This document shows positions 29,801-41,135 of a stretch of DNA of 64,000 bases, one piece after another. The notes below the pieces were generated by a model. The model was not told the origin of the DNA and did not search any database. It was given only the letters and a program-made list of their open reading frames with translations. The translations under genes and the position numbers were made by a program. Origin of the DNA: Omphalotus guepiniiformis (taxonomy: Eukaryota; Basidiomycota; Agaricomycetes; Agaricales; Omphalotaceae); NCBI GenBank assembly GCA_028554645.1, contig JAQOOI010000080.1:434001-498000 (forward strand). The letters run 5' to 3'. How positions within the stretch are numbered: the stretch's first letter is position 1; each line of letters begins with the position of its first letter.

Positions 29801-30568
29801 ACAGAGATCTTCATGACACAGCCAGAAGGGTTCAAGGAGCGTGGTCCTAGATTTGTCTGCAGGCTGAACAAGTCCCTGTATGGGTTAAAGCAGTCACCCA
29901 GACTTTGGGGTGAGAAGCTTGCAGGAGTGTTACAATCAATGGGCTTTAGTCGCACCCAATCTGATCCAAACCTATATGTCTATCAGAAAGATGACATTAA
30001 GGTTTTTGTACCTGTCTTTGTGGATGACATCACTCTTGCTTCCAAGTCAGAGGCATCTTTGGACCACTTTGTGGCAGAGCTAGCAAAGCACTTCAAACTC
30101 CGTGACCTGGGTCCTACATCATATCTGCTGGGAATAGAAATCACAAGAAATAGAAAGGAGAGAAAATTGTATATGGGTCAGAAACAATATATTGTCAACA
30201 AACTTAATGAGTTTGGAATGTCTGATTGTAGACCTGTTGGTACACCCATGGATCCAGGAGCTGCTCTGTCAACTGCACAGTGTCCAAAGACTGCTGAAGG
30301 AAAGGAAGAGATGGCCAGAATTCCATATATTAGTGCTGTTGGCTCCTTGTTGTATCTTGCTACCACCAGCCGTCCTGATATTGCATACACAGCTAGTGTA
30401 TTGGCACGGTTCAATTCAAATCCTGGCATGGCACACTGGGTTGCAGTAAAACATGCATTCAGATATCTGAAGGGAACAATGGACATGAAGCTTGAATATG
30501 GTCCTGATCCCTGCCAGCCAGATCTATTTGTTACATACTGTGATGCATCATTTTCACGCGCGCTCTAA
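26859..30568 (+). pseudogene. Copia gag-pol, broken by one frameshift
   Basis: The frame starts MSSSDTPKFKPLNNSNYPEW (Gag). Next come a zinc knuckle from C223 (CHYCKKEGHWKAEC), the protease site at D290 (DTGAT), integrase with the zinc-binding HRRFCHHGH and CEPC and the catalytic HSDLHD, CDKGGEY and QQNGVAERAN blocks, RT with FVDDITL, and the first residues of RNase H. The frame breaks at about 28888, where one G is missing compared with the second copy (GAAAGTG against GAAAGGTG). The downstream part (28916-30547) is open to the truncation point. The last codons before the stop are read from the inverted LTR. Confidence 0.93.
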
Positions 30569-30818
30569 ACACTCCAGAATGACCCTACATACATGGTATA
30601 ACTATCTACAATAGGTATTAAAGTCATTAGTATAGTATTATATGTACTTGAAGGACTTTCTAATGATATGTACAGTATTTGTATAGTATCTACAAGTGTT
30701 CTAGCACTTCATTCAACACAGCCCCCTGATAGAACACTTGTGTAATGGAGGTGCTCTATTGATGAAGTGTGTCATCACATATCCCTCAACCTCTGCACTT
30801 TCCTCAACTTCTTCAAAA
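30550..30818 (-). mobile_element. inverted fragment of a Copia 3' end (partial LTR and polypurine tract)
   Basis: From about 30550 to 30718 the sequence is the reverse complement of the first part of the Copia LTR. It is followed by CAGCCCCCTGAT (the polypurine tract on the minus strand) and by internal 3' sequence that matches 58127-58226 almost base for base. The match stops at about 30818. Confidence 0.88.
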
Positions 30819-31309
30819 AGTCATGCATGGTAAAATACCAAAGCATCAAGGCATGTGTGCCCTGGGCCGCTGTCTGTTTGTCCTTTCGCTTGGAGGGATC
30901 TAGGTCATGAAACCATGAGGAAAACTTCAGAACAGGTGCAATCTCACTTACTGATTTGCAATCGAAGTGTCACATCTCCAGCAGATACAGATATGTTGTA
31001 CTCCACAGGCAGCCGACCCTGAGAACTTGATGGGCCAGCATAGAGCGGAGGGCTTTGAGTGGCACAGCTGGCATTGTTGTGGAAGGGTAGTCTGCCCATC
31101 CCATGGACTCACCCCTTCTCATTCCCTAGAATGTTACGGCAGAAGTATACAGCTTATCTACCACTGAACTGAAGACAGCCTTTTTCATTCTTTCTGATAA
31201 TACTCTTTCTAACTCTTATTTTCTATTGTGCTCACTTGTTGCATTCATTCCTTCCTTTTCGTATGCAGGCTGATTCCTAGCCGGAGTATCAAACTCTGCC
31301 TTGCTGAAC
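30819..31309. other. non-coding stretch between element fragments
   Basis: Nothing recognisable: short ORFs only, with no match to the other repeats in this window. Confidence 0.5.
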
Positions 31310-33108
31310 TGTTGTAGTGACTATGAAATGAATGAGAGAGATACTCAAATTGAGCACAATCTAACTCAAATCAAAAACGATGCAGTGAGGTGTGACTGGT
31401 GTTGTCAGAGATTCCGCACAGTTAGACACAACAACTGAACTCGAATCTGCAAGGTTACAGATGTCTTTCTCTCAATCTGGATGAAAAGTGGCAGGAGGGT
31501 ATCTCAAAACACAAAATTCAGACAGAAGGCAAGTGTGGTTTGCAGGGTTCAGGAGGGATTCAGGACAATCAATCTTGATGTTAAACTTAATCCAATGGTC
31601 AGACAGTGCAGGGAACAGTTTTAGATGCAGCACAGACAGTTTCAGCAGGCAGATTCAGCACAGACAGAACAGCAGTTTCAGCAAAGATTCAGTATCTCTT
31701 TCAATTTATCTGCCACAAGGGACTTTACAGAAGTTTTCACAACTGGATATTTCTCGAACTGAACTCTAAAGAGCCAGGCTATATTCCGTCTAAGAAGGGT
31801 TTCCTGCTTTGGCTTGTAGCTTTGGGCAGTACTAGCTTGAGAAAATCTAAATAGATACTCTGTAAGCTATATATACTAAATCATAAAATCAAACATATAT
31901 CTTGAAATTAAAAGAGTAATCTGAACAGTAAATGAGTCAAAGTAAGTAAGTATCAATTGAGTAGAGATTGGATTCTTTTTAGATAGTTTTCTAGGTAATT
32001 TTCCAGTTAGATAGTCAAAATGTAGGAACTTTGGGTATAGATTGGTATAAAATCAGAAATATATCACTTTGTCCGCGTTCTAGGTGGGTTAGGGTGTACC
32101 CAGGGTATCTAAATAAAGGTTCAGAACATGTAATTAGCAACCAGTATTATGACAGTTGACATTCTCCTCAGTGCATTGCAAATCTGGTTCCCTATAAGTT
32201 TTCCCAAATTGGCACATTCTCCTCTACCAGGGCAGCATTAGGAGTTGTGTAGAAGCTCTAGAGCTTATCTAGACCATGCTTCATTATCTCTATCAGCCAC
32301 AGTAAGATACAGTAACTGTTTATTTCAAGTTTTACCCCTATACATCTCTTTTGGTCAGATTTGTACTCAGGTTATATTTCTTGTTTAGGATAGCTCTCAG
32401 CTTCTCCTTGGACAGTATTCTATCCCATAGTTTTGTCTAAGACCTCCAATTAGAGTGCCTTTATCTTCTATCAAGTTCAGAGGGATACTCATTTTCAGTA
32501 TCTAACTCTTTTCATCATGAAGATTGAGTATCTAACTCATTTGTGCAGATGTAACTTAGAATCTACTTCTTTTATTACACAGATTGGCATTTCATCTTAG
32601 TGACATTATGTTCACATAGTACTCAATGTACAATATTTCTCTGGTAATACAATCTTCAAGATTGCCCATATTCTCAGCATTCAATCTTATAGTGCCAACT
32701 TAGTTAGCAAGACCAGCTGGAACTTTTTCAAAGGACTTAGATAGTTGTTCAATTGAAGTGAAATTCCATCAACCCCTTGGATTACAGTCAACAACACTTG
32801 GTAGAGTCTCTAGTTATTAGAGGGTGGGTCTGACCAACTCAATCTGGTATGGAACATTGGAATTCCAACACATCTGGAGAGGCATAACTAGTATCTCTTT
32901 GTATAACCCATTGGTCACAGTTGCTTAGCACCAGATTCAGTACTGTAGCAATCTCTACACTTAGGCATGGGGGATACAAGTATGTTTCATATCTTAACTA
33001 GCAGTCTGGGGTGGCTCTAGTCCTTTATGTTCAGTTTCCAACGCTTGAACCTCCCATATTTACTTCAATCTGATAGATTTCAGTACTGAAAGGCTTTTTG
33101 ACACAACA
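31310..33108 (-). repeat. 1.8-kb Gypsy-2 LTR, copy A (reverse)
   Basis: On the minus strand it starts TGTTGTGTCAAAAAGCC and ends ACTACAACA, with TGTTG/CAACA inverted ends. It is the reverse complement of the LTR at 53251-55095 over its full length. No target-site duplication is evident (flanks TGAAC and ACGCA). Apparent small ORFs inside are not conserved genes. Confidence 0.85.
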
Positions 33109-33448
33109 ACGCACTCAACCCCCCTCTTCCTTTGGATACCGGCACAGCACAGATGAGTCTGATGGAGAAGACATCAATGACGATAATCACAATTTTGTAG
33201 AAGGTTTTGGCTGTGTTATAGACTACATTTCATATCTGGTGTTGTAGACATAGATACTTGGGAATACAAGCTCTTTTGATGTTTTTTTTTTTTGGTTTTT
33301 TTTTCCCAAGCAAGCCGATAAGTCAAGCAAGTCATAAAATAGAGCATGCCCTTACATATTCTACATGAATTGAAGCTTGCAGCTAATACAGTTGAAACTG
33401 ATATTCAAGTTCCCTGTTTTTCCGCTGTCTCGACTAAAAGTGGTCTAG
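33109..33448. other. spacer between head-to-head LTRs
   Basis: It contains long T runs (TTTTTTTTTTTT near 33281) and no recognisable gene. Confidence 0.5.
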
Positions 33449-35165
33449 GCTTGAAATCATGCAGATTGAGAAACATTTTGGTTGTTCAAACATTGGAAAC
33501 TGAACAATGAGGACTAGAGTTCACCCAGACTGCTAGTTGAAACATGAGAACACACTTAGATACTCAAGCCTGAGTATAGAGTTAGCTACAGTGCATGATA
33601 TGGTACTTAGCAACTGTGACCAATGGGGTCATGGAGAGAGATACTAGTCTTGCCTCTCACTTTGTATTGGAGTACCAATGTTCCATGCTAAGTTGAGTTG
33701 GTCAGACCCACCCACTAAAGACTAGAGACTCTCATGAGTGTTGTTTGATTGTAATCCAAGGGAATGATGGAAGTTACAATTCAATCTGAGAAACATCTAA
33801 GTCCACTGGACTATCTAACTCCAGCTGGTCTTGCTAACTCAGGTTGGCTGTAAAGACTGAATGCTGAGAGTGCAGACAATCTTGTATTATTCTGACCAGA
33901 GAAATATGTTGTACATTTGGTACTATGCTTAGGATGGTGTTACCACTTGTGAACCACCTTAGTCTGTTGGCTGGAGAGGAAAATTCCTCAAAGTCATTTC
34001 TGAAGAAGGGAGTTAGTTAGATGTTACATTTCAGTGGGATACTCCAGAATCAACATCTAGCTCTGTGGTAGGAGAGCTTGAGTATCTGAGTAATACCCTG
34101 AACCCAGACACACAAATAGGGAAGAATAAACAATTATTGGGACATAATACTGCCCATAGCTTGGTGCTAGAACCAGCTAAAAGGAGAAGTACCTCCTGGA
34201 GACAAATCAGATGCAAGATCTGGCCAGATAGACACATGTGCTACTGTACAGCTTGTGGATGATAGTAATGACGGAGTAGGGTCTAGATGACCTCTGAAAC
34301 GAAGAAATAACCACTGGATATGCTAGGAACCTCACCAGCAGCCCCCAGTTAGGAAAATCAAAAGAGTTGCAAATTTCAAAATCATAAAAGATGTTGTCAT
34401 ATGGCACCATTCTGGACTGATATTGCGTCCTGTACACCCTGGTTAGATACCCTGGACTTGATTGCCAAGCCACTATATGGACAAAGCAATTTTTATAACA
34501 ATTTTTATACCAAAATACCTATACATGACAGTATCTAACTGAAAAATACCTACAAAAATACCTAAAAAGACACCAATCCCTGCTCAATTAGTTTCTCTGT
34601 TATCTATTCTATTTACTCTGCTTAGATTCCCTTACATTTTCGAGGTTTACTATATTTATTTTCTGACCTGTATATAAGAGCTACCTACTTGTAGATATTT
34701 TTCCTTAAGTTAGGACTGCCTAGGCTCACTACCAAAGCAGAACTTCTTCTAGACAAAAATTGCCTGGCTCTTAGGAGTTCAGTTATAGAGAAATATACCA
34801 GTTGTGCAACCTTCTGTAAAGTCCCTTGTGACAAACTTTGAGAGAGATACTGAAACTGTTGCTGTCCCTGCTGTTCTGTCTGTGCTGTTCTGCCTGCTGG
34901 AACTGTTGCTGCTACTGTTCTGATTGATACTGTCACTGTTTGGACCATTGGATTGAGTTGCCCACTCTGATTATTGCCCTGAACCATCCCCTGAACCCCT
35001 GAGAAACTAGTTGCCCTCTGTCTTGAACTTGTGTTTTTGAGTTGCCCTGTCACTTATACCCTGTTCAGAGTGGACTGCAGACACTTGCTAGCTCAGTATT
35101 GAGTTTGATTGTCGAGTTTAACTGTGCGGAACCTTTGCCAACGCCAGCCACACCTCCATAAACCC
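33449..35165 (+). repeat. diverged Gypsy-2-type LTR, copy B (forward)
   Basis: It shares ordered blocks with copy D: CATTGGAAACTGAACA, CAGACTGCTAGTT, AGCAACTGTGACCAATGGG, AGTTGGTCAGACCCACC, CCAGCTGGTCTTGCTAACT near the start and CTGTGCGGAA...CAACGCCAG.CACACCTC near the end. The middle is poorly conserved, so this is an older copy or a sister family. The exact boundaries are uncertain. Confidence 0.7.
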
Positions 35166-36897
35166 CCTAGAATTGAGTTAGAGGTTGTTTCTTGAGACTC
35201 CCTCTCAGTCTGATTCTTGCACATTACCGCGCACCTCAAAGCTCGCTCACCCTACCTTTCATAGCCCAGTATATACACTCCTCAAACCACCACACCACTT
35301 CCATCATTGTTTTCAAAACTGTTGTCACCTCTAGGTATTGGCAGGTGGACCAGTGGGTTCTATCTTCTTAGCTGCCCTTGAAACCTTCTTCTGAAGCCAA
35401 AGCAGTGTATGATGCAGTCGGACAAGATACTGACACTCCAAACATTTGTGTTTCTCAGGGTGTACCAAGTAGTTATCAAGAAATGCCTGAACATTGTGAT
35501 CAAGCTGTATAGCAGGTGTATATTCGAAATTCGAGTCCCACCGTGTTTTGACACATCATATATAGCTTAGCTTTTGCTTGATCCAGAAGCTATGAAGCTG
35601 TGAGCAGATAGACTGAGAGTGAGAATGGTAGATATGTACAAACCTAGAATCAGCATGATGTTTCTCAACCCATTTCTTGTGTTTCTCTGTCTGCCTGTAA
35701 AGATCATAGATTGTCAGAAAATAATAGCATACTATGAGTTATGTAGACATTACAAACAATCATTGTGCTTCCTGTTCTTCTTCAAGATCATCTGCAGTGT
35801 GTCTATCTCGCCAATGAGCATTGATAGACTCTCTATCCCTAAAAGTCAGAACAAAAAGAAGTGAGCAACAAATTTAGAGGTGAATGAATTATTTACACCT
35901 CATAGTGTTTTTTGGAATACACGTGTTGCGCCTCCTGTCTCTCAGCAGCTGTCGTGTATAGTTTACAATGCGGCATACAAGTTCTGGTCTGAGGAAATGA
36001 GTGTCAGAGGCAAAGTGTAGTGGGAAACTCAAGTTGCGCAATACAACTTACAGTGGGTTGGTCTGAGATTTTCTTCAGCAGCACTGACTGCTCGTACACT
36101 CTCCAAAGTTTAGATTCTGCACAATATACATGTCTAGAGTACACATCTAGAGTTTTGTGAGTATCAGTGTGACAGTTGATGAGTAATTTTTGTTGCATTG
36201 GTAGTGAGTTGCATTCCACGAGTGCTGGACTTAGACTTGTAGGCAGCATAATGGGTTTATTCAGTGGGCTTGACGCCATTGGTTAAGGCAATTCAAACTT
36301 TGAATGCAAATGTAATACATTCTGTATAGTCTACGCTGACAACAGCACAAGCTCTTTAAGTGTAGATAAAAGATGTATTCCCATTGACCACCAATTTTTT
36401 TTCCTGATGTTATCCTCCTTCACCTCCTCAGGACTCATTTTAGCTAGACAATCCTCCTGTAGTTGAAAACCATTGTCCACCCATCAAAATAAGCCGCCAG
36501 GCATGTATTGCGTGAACAAATATCAATGCTCATTCTTCCGAACACAATATAGAAGAGTCACCTGTCCTCACGGTCAACGTATCACTTCCAATACTCCAAA
36601 AGCTTACAGTATTCACTTCTTTCATTCCACTTAGAATCTCATGTTATCAACTGCCAGGTATCTCTCAGTCTCTGTTCCTTCACTTTACTCATATTGTTGC
36701 AAAGTTACTTATAGATCTAGATCAGTCAAATACCTCTTGTTCATTACTTACTCCGGAACACCTTGTATAACGTCGGAGTCCGCCCCACTGGACCTGAAGC
36801 TCTCACCCCACCTTGGGAAAGTGGAAAGAAGGACTGGTCAACCTCTGGTGATGACACGCAGGGGATCATTGCCTGGTGGTCAGCCAACTGAGACACG
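35166..36897. other. degenerate region with small fragments on the minus strand
   Basis: Minus-strand open stretches at about 36279-36004 (IMLPTSLSPALVE, HTDTHKTLDVYSRHVY) and 35990-35600 look like broken coding sequence with intron-like breaks. I do not recognise the family. The rest is AT-rich with nothing supportable. Confidence 0.35.
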
Positions 36898-37596
36898 TGT
36901 CACTACACCTGGGCCAATCTTTCCAGCCTGAGAAAGTGCTTGAGAAAGAGTAAAAAAAAGAAAAAGAATTTTATTTGGAATGAAACTGATTTCTAGAAGG
37001 GAAAATTGATAGTATTTGTGTTCAGATACAATGTGTTTTTGGTGTGGGAAAGTATAAGTATTTCTCAGAAAATTTTAAAAATTTTTGAAAAAAAAAATAA
37101 ATAGTTTTTTATTTTAAATTTGTAAAAAAATTTCAGCTGGAAAATAAAATGCCTGACTTATCCCGACTTCTCCCGATTTTTGACAAATTTTCAGCTGGAA
37201 AATCAAATGCCTGACTTATCCCGACTTCCCCCGATTTTTTGACCTTGAGTGGTCCATTCTAAAAATGCTTCAAATAGCATTTGAAGAGCTTTGGAACATG
37301 TGCCACTCAAGGCAAAAAAAATCGGGATAAGTCGGGATAAGTCGGGCATTTTGTTTCCCGGCCGAAATTTTTATAAAATTCAGAATAAAATTTTTTTTTT
37401 GTTTTTGAAAAATTTTTAAAAATTTCTGAGAAATACTTATACTTTCCTGCACCAAAAACACATTGTATTTGAACACAAATACTATCACTTTTTCCTTCTT
37501 ACTATCAGTTTTATTCCAAATAAAATTCTTTTTCTTGTTTTTACTCTTTCTCAAGCACTTTCTCAGGCTGGAAAGATTGGCCCAGGTGTAGTGTGT
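36898..37596. mobile_element. palindromic CACTA-type non-autonomous DNA transposon
   Basis: The element spans 36901-37593. It starts CACTACACCTGGGCCAATC and ends with the reverse complement GATTGGCCCAGGTGTAGTG. It is flanked by TGT on both sides (36898-36900 and 37594-37596), the 3-bp duplication expected of CACTA transposons. The arms remain complementary for about 290-340 bp each, with only about 60 bp between them, so the whole element can fold back. The left arm carries a roughly 60-bp unit twice (TTTCAGCTGGAAAAT...CCTGACTTATCCCGACTT). It has no coding capacity. Confidence 0.9.
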
Positions 37597-37961
37597 ACAG
37601 GGAGGAAGGGAAATGTTGGGAATAACCCAAAAGGACACGTGATTGTGTACTTACTGTATTCATTTATTTTCACGCGCTTGTCGACTGTCATCCTTGCTGT
37701 ATAAAAATTGGGGAAAGCCAGTATTGGGCTTCATCTTGTACCCCCACATTGATCTTACTTCGAGCCTGAGCCTGAGTCAACATCAAGCCTTACAATGAGC
37801 AAGAACACCCTTATAGCGAGTACTCTATTATCTTATTGACACTTACATCTTTCTCTAGATAATCGAGGACCACGTTCCGAGGATCTCGCGCGAGAACATC
37901 CCAGTGTTACATTACAGTCATTCATGCCCAACCGACATCCCTGTTCCTTTCTTTGGGTAGA
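37597..37961. other. short gene-free stretch
   Basis: It includes a TATA-like run (GCTGTATAAAAATTGG near 37700) followed by CTTACAATGAGCAAGAAC. This could be a promoter remnant, but no gene follows it. Confidence 0.35.
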
Positions 37962-39490
37962 CTAACCGTCTTTTCCACAGTGAGTATTTGAGTGTTGACA
38001 TACCTCAGATGGTAGTGCAAACCCAGTGCCAGGTGGAAACTCAAACACTTTCTTGGCCTCCCACAGAATGATATGCCTCCCCTTTGTTGGGCCATACTCA
38101 CCTAGTGCCCAGACCAAGCATTGGCTGAAGGGAAGGTTGGCATGGTCGATGTGGGAGATAGTTTCTGTCTGAGGACCGAAATTGAATGCAGCCGTAGGGG
38201 ATACACTGTTGTCAAAAATGTAAATGAGAGAGTCATCATGTTCAAGAAGCTCTGTGAAGTATTTATTGTTCATAGTAGTTATAGAGGCGTAGGGCCCAGC
38301 TTTTGAATACACCAGTTGTAAAGCCTGACAGACACTTGAACACCCAATGCCTTACCAGCTGGTGAAGCATCTATCGAAGCATGATCACCATCAATGGTCA
38401 AATGCCAGGTCCTCTCATTGAAGCCAACAAAGGAGGAGTTGGATGGGATTCTGTTCTTGAGGACTGCGGGTTTGACTGCGGGGAGGTTGACAGAGACGGG
38501 ACCTACGGAGCTTTTGGTGTATTTTGATTTTGTTAGTGTTGTGCTTATTGTGAACGAGGTTGCCCGGTTGTTAGGGAGGGTAAGTATGTCGGGAGATGGA
38601 TGGAGGAAACAATATCACTTACAATCTGCCCATTGGTGAAAGAGATCCCTGCAGAGAGAGCTGGAAAGCTCCCCCTTCAATGGCATGTCTGCTTTTTGGT
38701 GAACCTGCACTTAGCACAAAGTTTCTCCAGCTCAGCCGCAGCAGCTGCTGCACACTTGTGCCACTGAGGATCAGCTGGAAGATCAATTGCAAGGGCAAAT
38801 ACTTGACCCTCAGCATTGACAAAAGGTGTGGAAGCTCTGATAGATACACGCAGTCAGTATATGCTTACGTAGCTTCCATGTGGCACATACTCTGGATTGT
38901 AGCATACAAGCTCAAATTTGAATTTTGAATTGGGGCCTACAACTTCATGCAGCCAATATGCACAGTCAGGGCAGTTGGTGCCTTTGTCCTTCTCTCTGAG
39001 CCCAACGTAGGTGGTTGAGGCAACACATGTGTCATCAAACAAAGAGAATGAGTTACAAACAGAGTTAGATGAGGTAACATGTTGATTCTCATGTGCAGGG
39101 CGAGCGGCAATGTCTTCAGTGTGTTTGGGAGGGGCAACCCGTCTGGAGTGCTTTCTGTTATGCTTGCTTGATGCTTTGTCTTGTTCAATTTGACATGCAC
39201 ATGTTTTAGTTGTATTTGTGTGGATTTTAGCAAGAGAGCCACTGACGATTGAGGGGGTTGAAAGAGAAGTGGGTGGGAGAAGAGGTGACAATGAAGGTGA
39301 AGATAGAGGTGAAGACAGGGCAGACAAGGGCGGCGTAGTGAGTAGCAAAGAATCAAAGAGGTTTGCAGATGTTGGGGCATTGTCTGGATGGTTGTATGCA
39401 CCTTCGTTCTCCAAAGCTTTGCGAAGCACAGTCAAAAATACAAAATCAGTTTGAACAATGGTGTTTGGTTTTGGTGTATCTAGAGTCACT
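37962..39490 (-). pseudogene. TET/JBP-like 2-oxoglutarate/Fe(II) dioxygenase relic
   Basis: Pieces in order on the minus strand are: an N-terminal Ser/Pro-rich part (39489-38854) with NCPDCAYWLHEVVGP; a segment reading VNAEGQVFALAIDLPADPQW; a GSFPALSAGISFTNGQ block preceded by a TGA where an Arg is expected; and a core at 38312-37962 with NFGPQTETISHIDHANLPF, WALGEYGPTKGRH and EFPPGTGFALPSEVCQHSN. The HID supplies the His and Asp of an HxD iron site and the QHSN a second His, as in the basidiomycete TET/JBP family associated with KDZ transposons. The C-terminal Arg-containing strand is missing because a TAG follows soon after. The gene also contains likely introns. Family assignment is from motif memory. 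Confidence 0.6.
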
Positions 39491-39883
39491 GTAAAATGAG
39501 ACTATGGTACTGAATGCAATGTTCAAGTCTTCAAATTACCCTTCGGAGAACGTTCGAAACACCAAAGGGTTGTGTCCTATTCTTGTATTCCCGCTGTGGT
39601 GAGTATTCAAGGATTTTGATACAACCCTTAGGCTTCGAGCAGTCTCCAAAGTGTAGCAGGTAAACAGTGTGAGGCAAAGAGGGAGCTTATCAGGTGCAGA
39701 GAGCTTGGGGCGCTTCTTGAGTCTCCTCATAGATATTGTGAATGAAGTCAAGTGCAAATCAACAAACATTTGCTGAGGCCACACACATCACATGACCCAC
39801 CTGGACTGGCAACTGCCGCATCCTGTTTGAATTTCAAAAATTGTGCTCATAAGTACCTTGCAATTGCCCTACAGCTTCATCTT

Positions 39884-40740
39884 CTCATCTTCATGAGTGC
39901 ATCTACCTGCAGATTTGTCCTCATCACAATGAAACCCAATGGCATGGGGCAGGACTTCAGTGCATATTTTCAAATGTAAGATGTGTTTGTGCTCTTCAGA
40001 TATTCATATACTTACTGTTGATTCAATTCTCGTTTGCTAGGGAATGGCAGCCAAGCACATTCAATGTTGCCACACTCCCTCTCACAATGCAATGCAATAC
40101 CAAGCAGGAGGCAAGATTCATTGTGAAAAAGCTCAAGACATTTTTGTCCTTGAGCATGCTGACCTCAGTAATGTCAACTTTGCAGATGAATTGAAGGTGT
40201 TCACAGGATACCAGGAGGTTTGTGCTATGCTTGCACTGCATAACTATGTCTACTGGGATATTAAATATAGGCATTGTGCTGGAGTGTATTTTGATAGGTA
40301 CATGTGTAGAGATAGCTGTGGGGAGCATGTATTGATGGTTTTAAACAGTGCTCAGACCATTGCCAGCATCAACGCATCACCAAAACCCGTCTTTTGTCGT
40401 GCTTTTGCATTCAGCAGCTTCCACAATGCTTTTCAATTGTCTCTCAGAGATGACAAGAGCCTGACAAATGCTCTTAGCAATTACAATCCCTTCCACAACC
40501 TGGCAGAGAGTGATCATATCAAGGAAAAGTACCTCCCCACTCCTGCAGTTGTGCCCCCTCCTGCGGTTGCGCCCCAAGCTCCACTCAGTCCAGCTTGGGC
40601 TGGCACGCCAGCTCCTAGAACCCCTGTGAGCAGGCATTGTACCAGAGCTCACAATATAGAAGAGACTTTTGCCCCACAGAAAGAATGCTAGGAACCAGTC
40701 GAGACACAAAGGGTGGAGATAACGGTAGAGCATGAGATCT
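39884..40740 (+). pseudogene. degenerate ORF of unknown family
   Basis: An open frame from 40044 to 40691 (215 codons) reads VLEHADLSNVNFADELKVF, YVYWDIKYRHCAG and AFAFSSFHNAFQLSLRD and ends in a Pro/Ala-rich tail. It stays in frame past a TAG and a TGA to about 40770. A possible upstream exon (about 39884-39977) ends at GTAAGA. Many TGT/TGC Cys codons sit in basic contexts, as if they were former Arg CGT/CGC codons. I do not recognise the family. Confidence 0.4.
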
Positions 40741-40979
40741 CTGATATCGGAAGCAAATCCAGCTGATACACGTGGGATGGGTCCACAGAATCTATTTGAG
40801 ATTCGTCAGTCAACAATCTTGTATATAGTACTCACTCAAAATATAAGACTCTATGCTGTTCGATGAGAAGACTTTTGAGAGCTCAAAGGTAAAGTCTTGA
40901 GAAGAAAAAGTGGGAGAATGATGACACATTCATTCAACTGCATGGTATTTATACATTTCCCCAATCAACATTGTTAGTT

Positions 40980-41135
40980 ATATAAAAGGAAATGAACACA
41001 ATGACCATCAGGTTATTCCCAAAAGTTTGGTCATCTTTGTGTCAGTATCGCTCTTGGCTACTTGCCAGACTCGAATCCCCATCGTGCTGCAGAGGTGGAC
41101 CAGATCTCTATATACCGCTTGCTCAAGGCAGGCGC
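40980..41135 (+). repeat. possible old LTR fragment related to the Gypsy-1 LTR
   Basis: TGACCATCAGGTTATTCCCAAAA and the following CTTGCCAGAC..ATCCCCAT.GTGC resemble, in order, positions 41477-41572 of the Gypsy-1 LTR (TGACCATGAGGGTTATTCCCAAAA, CTTGCCACCAGACGTGGATCC). It abuts the left end of Gypsy-1. Confidence 0.4.

Larger units (their letters stand above)
26210..30553 (+). mobile_element. Ty1/Copia retrotransposon, copy 1 (3'-truncated)
   Basis: The element consists of a 5' LTR, a primer-binding site, an untranslated leader and a single gag-pol frame in Copia order (Gag, protease, integrase, RT, start of RNase H). It ends abruptly inside RNase H at about 30550, where an inverted piece of the same family begins. 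It has no 3' LTR of its own in direct orientation. It is nearly identical in pol to the reverse-oriented copy at 57.7-62.5 kb. Confidence 0.93.

Noticed and set aside
26210..30718. Copia copy 1 as a complete element with two LTRs
   Set aside because: The right-hand LTR piece is inverted and partial, and RNase H is truncated. The two ends are not a direct LTR pair.
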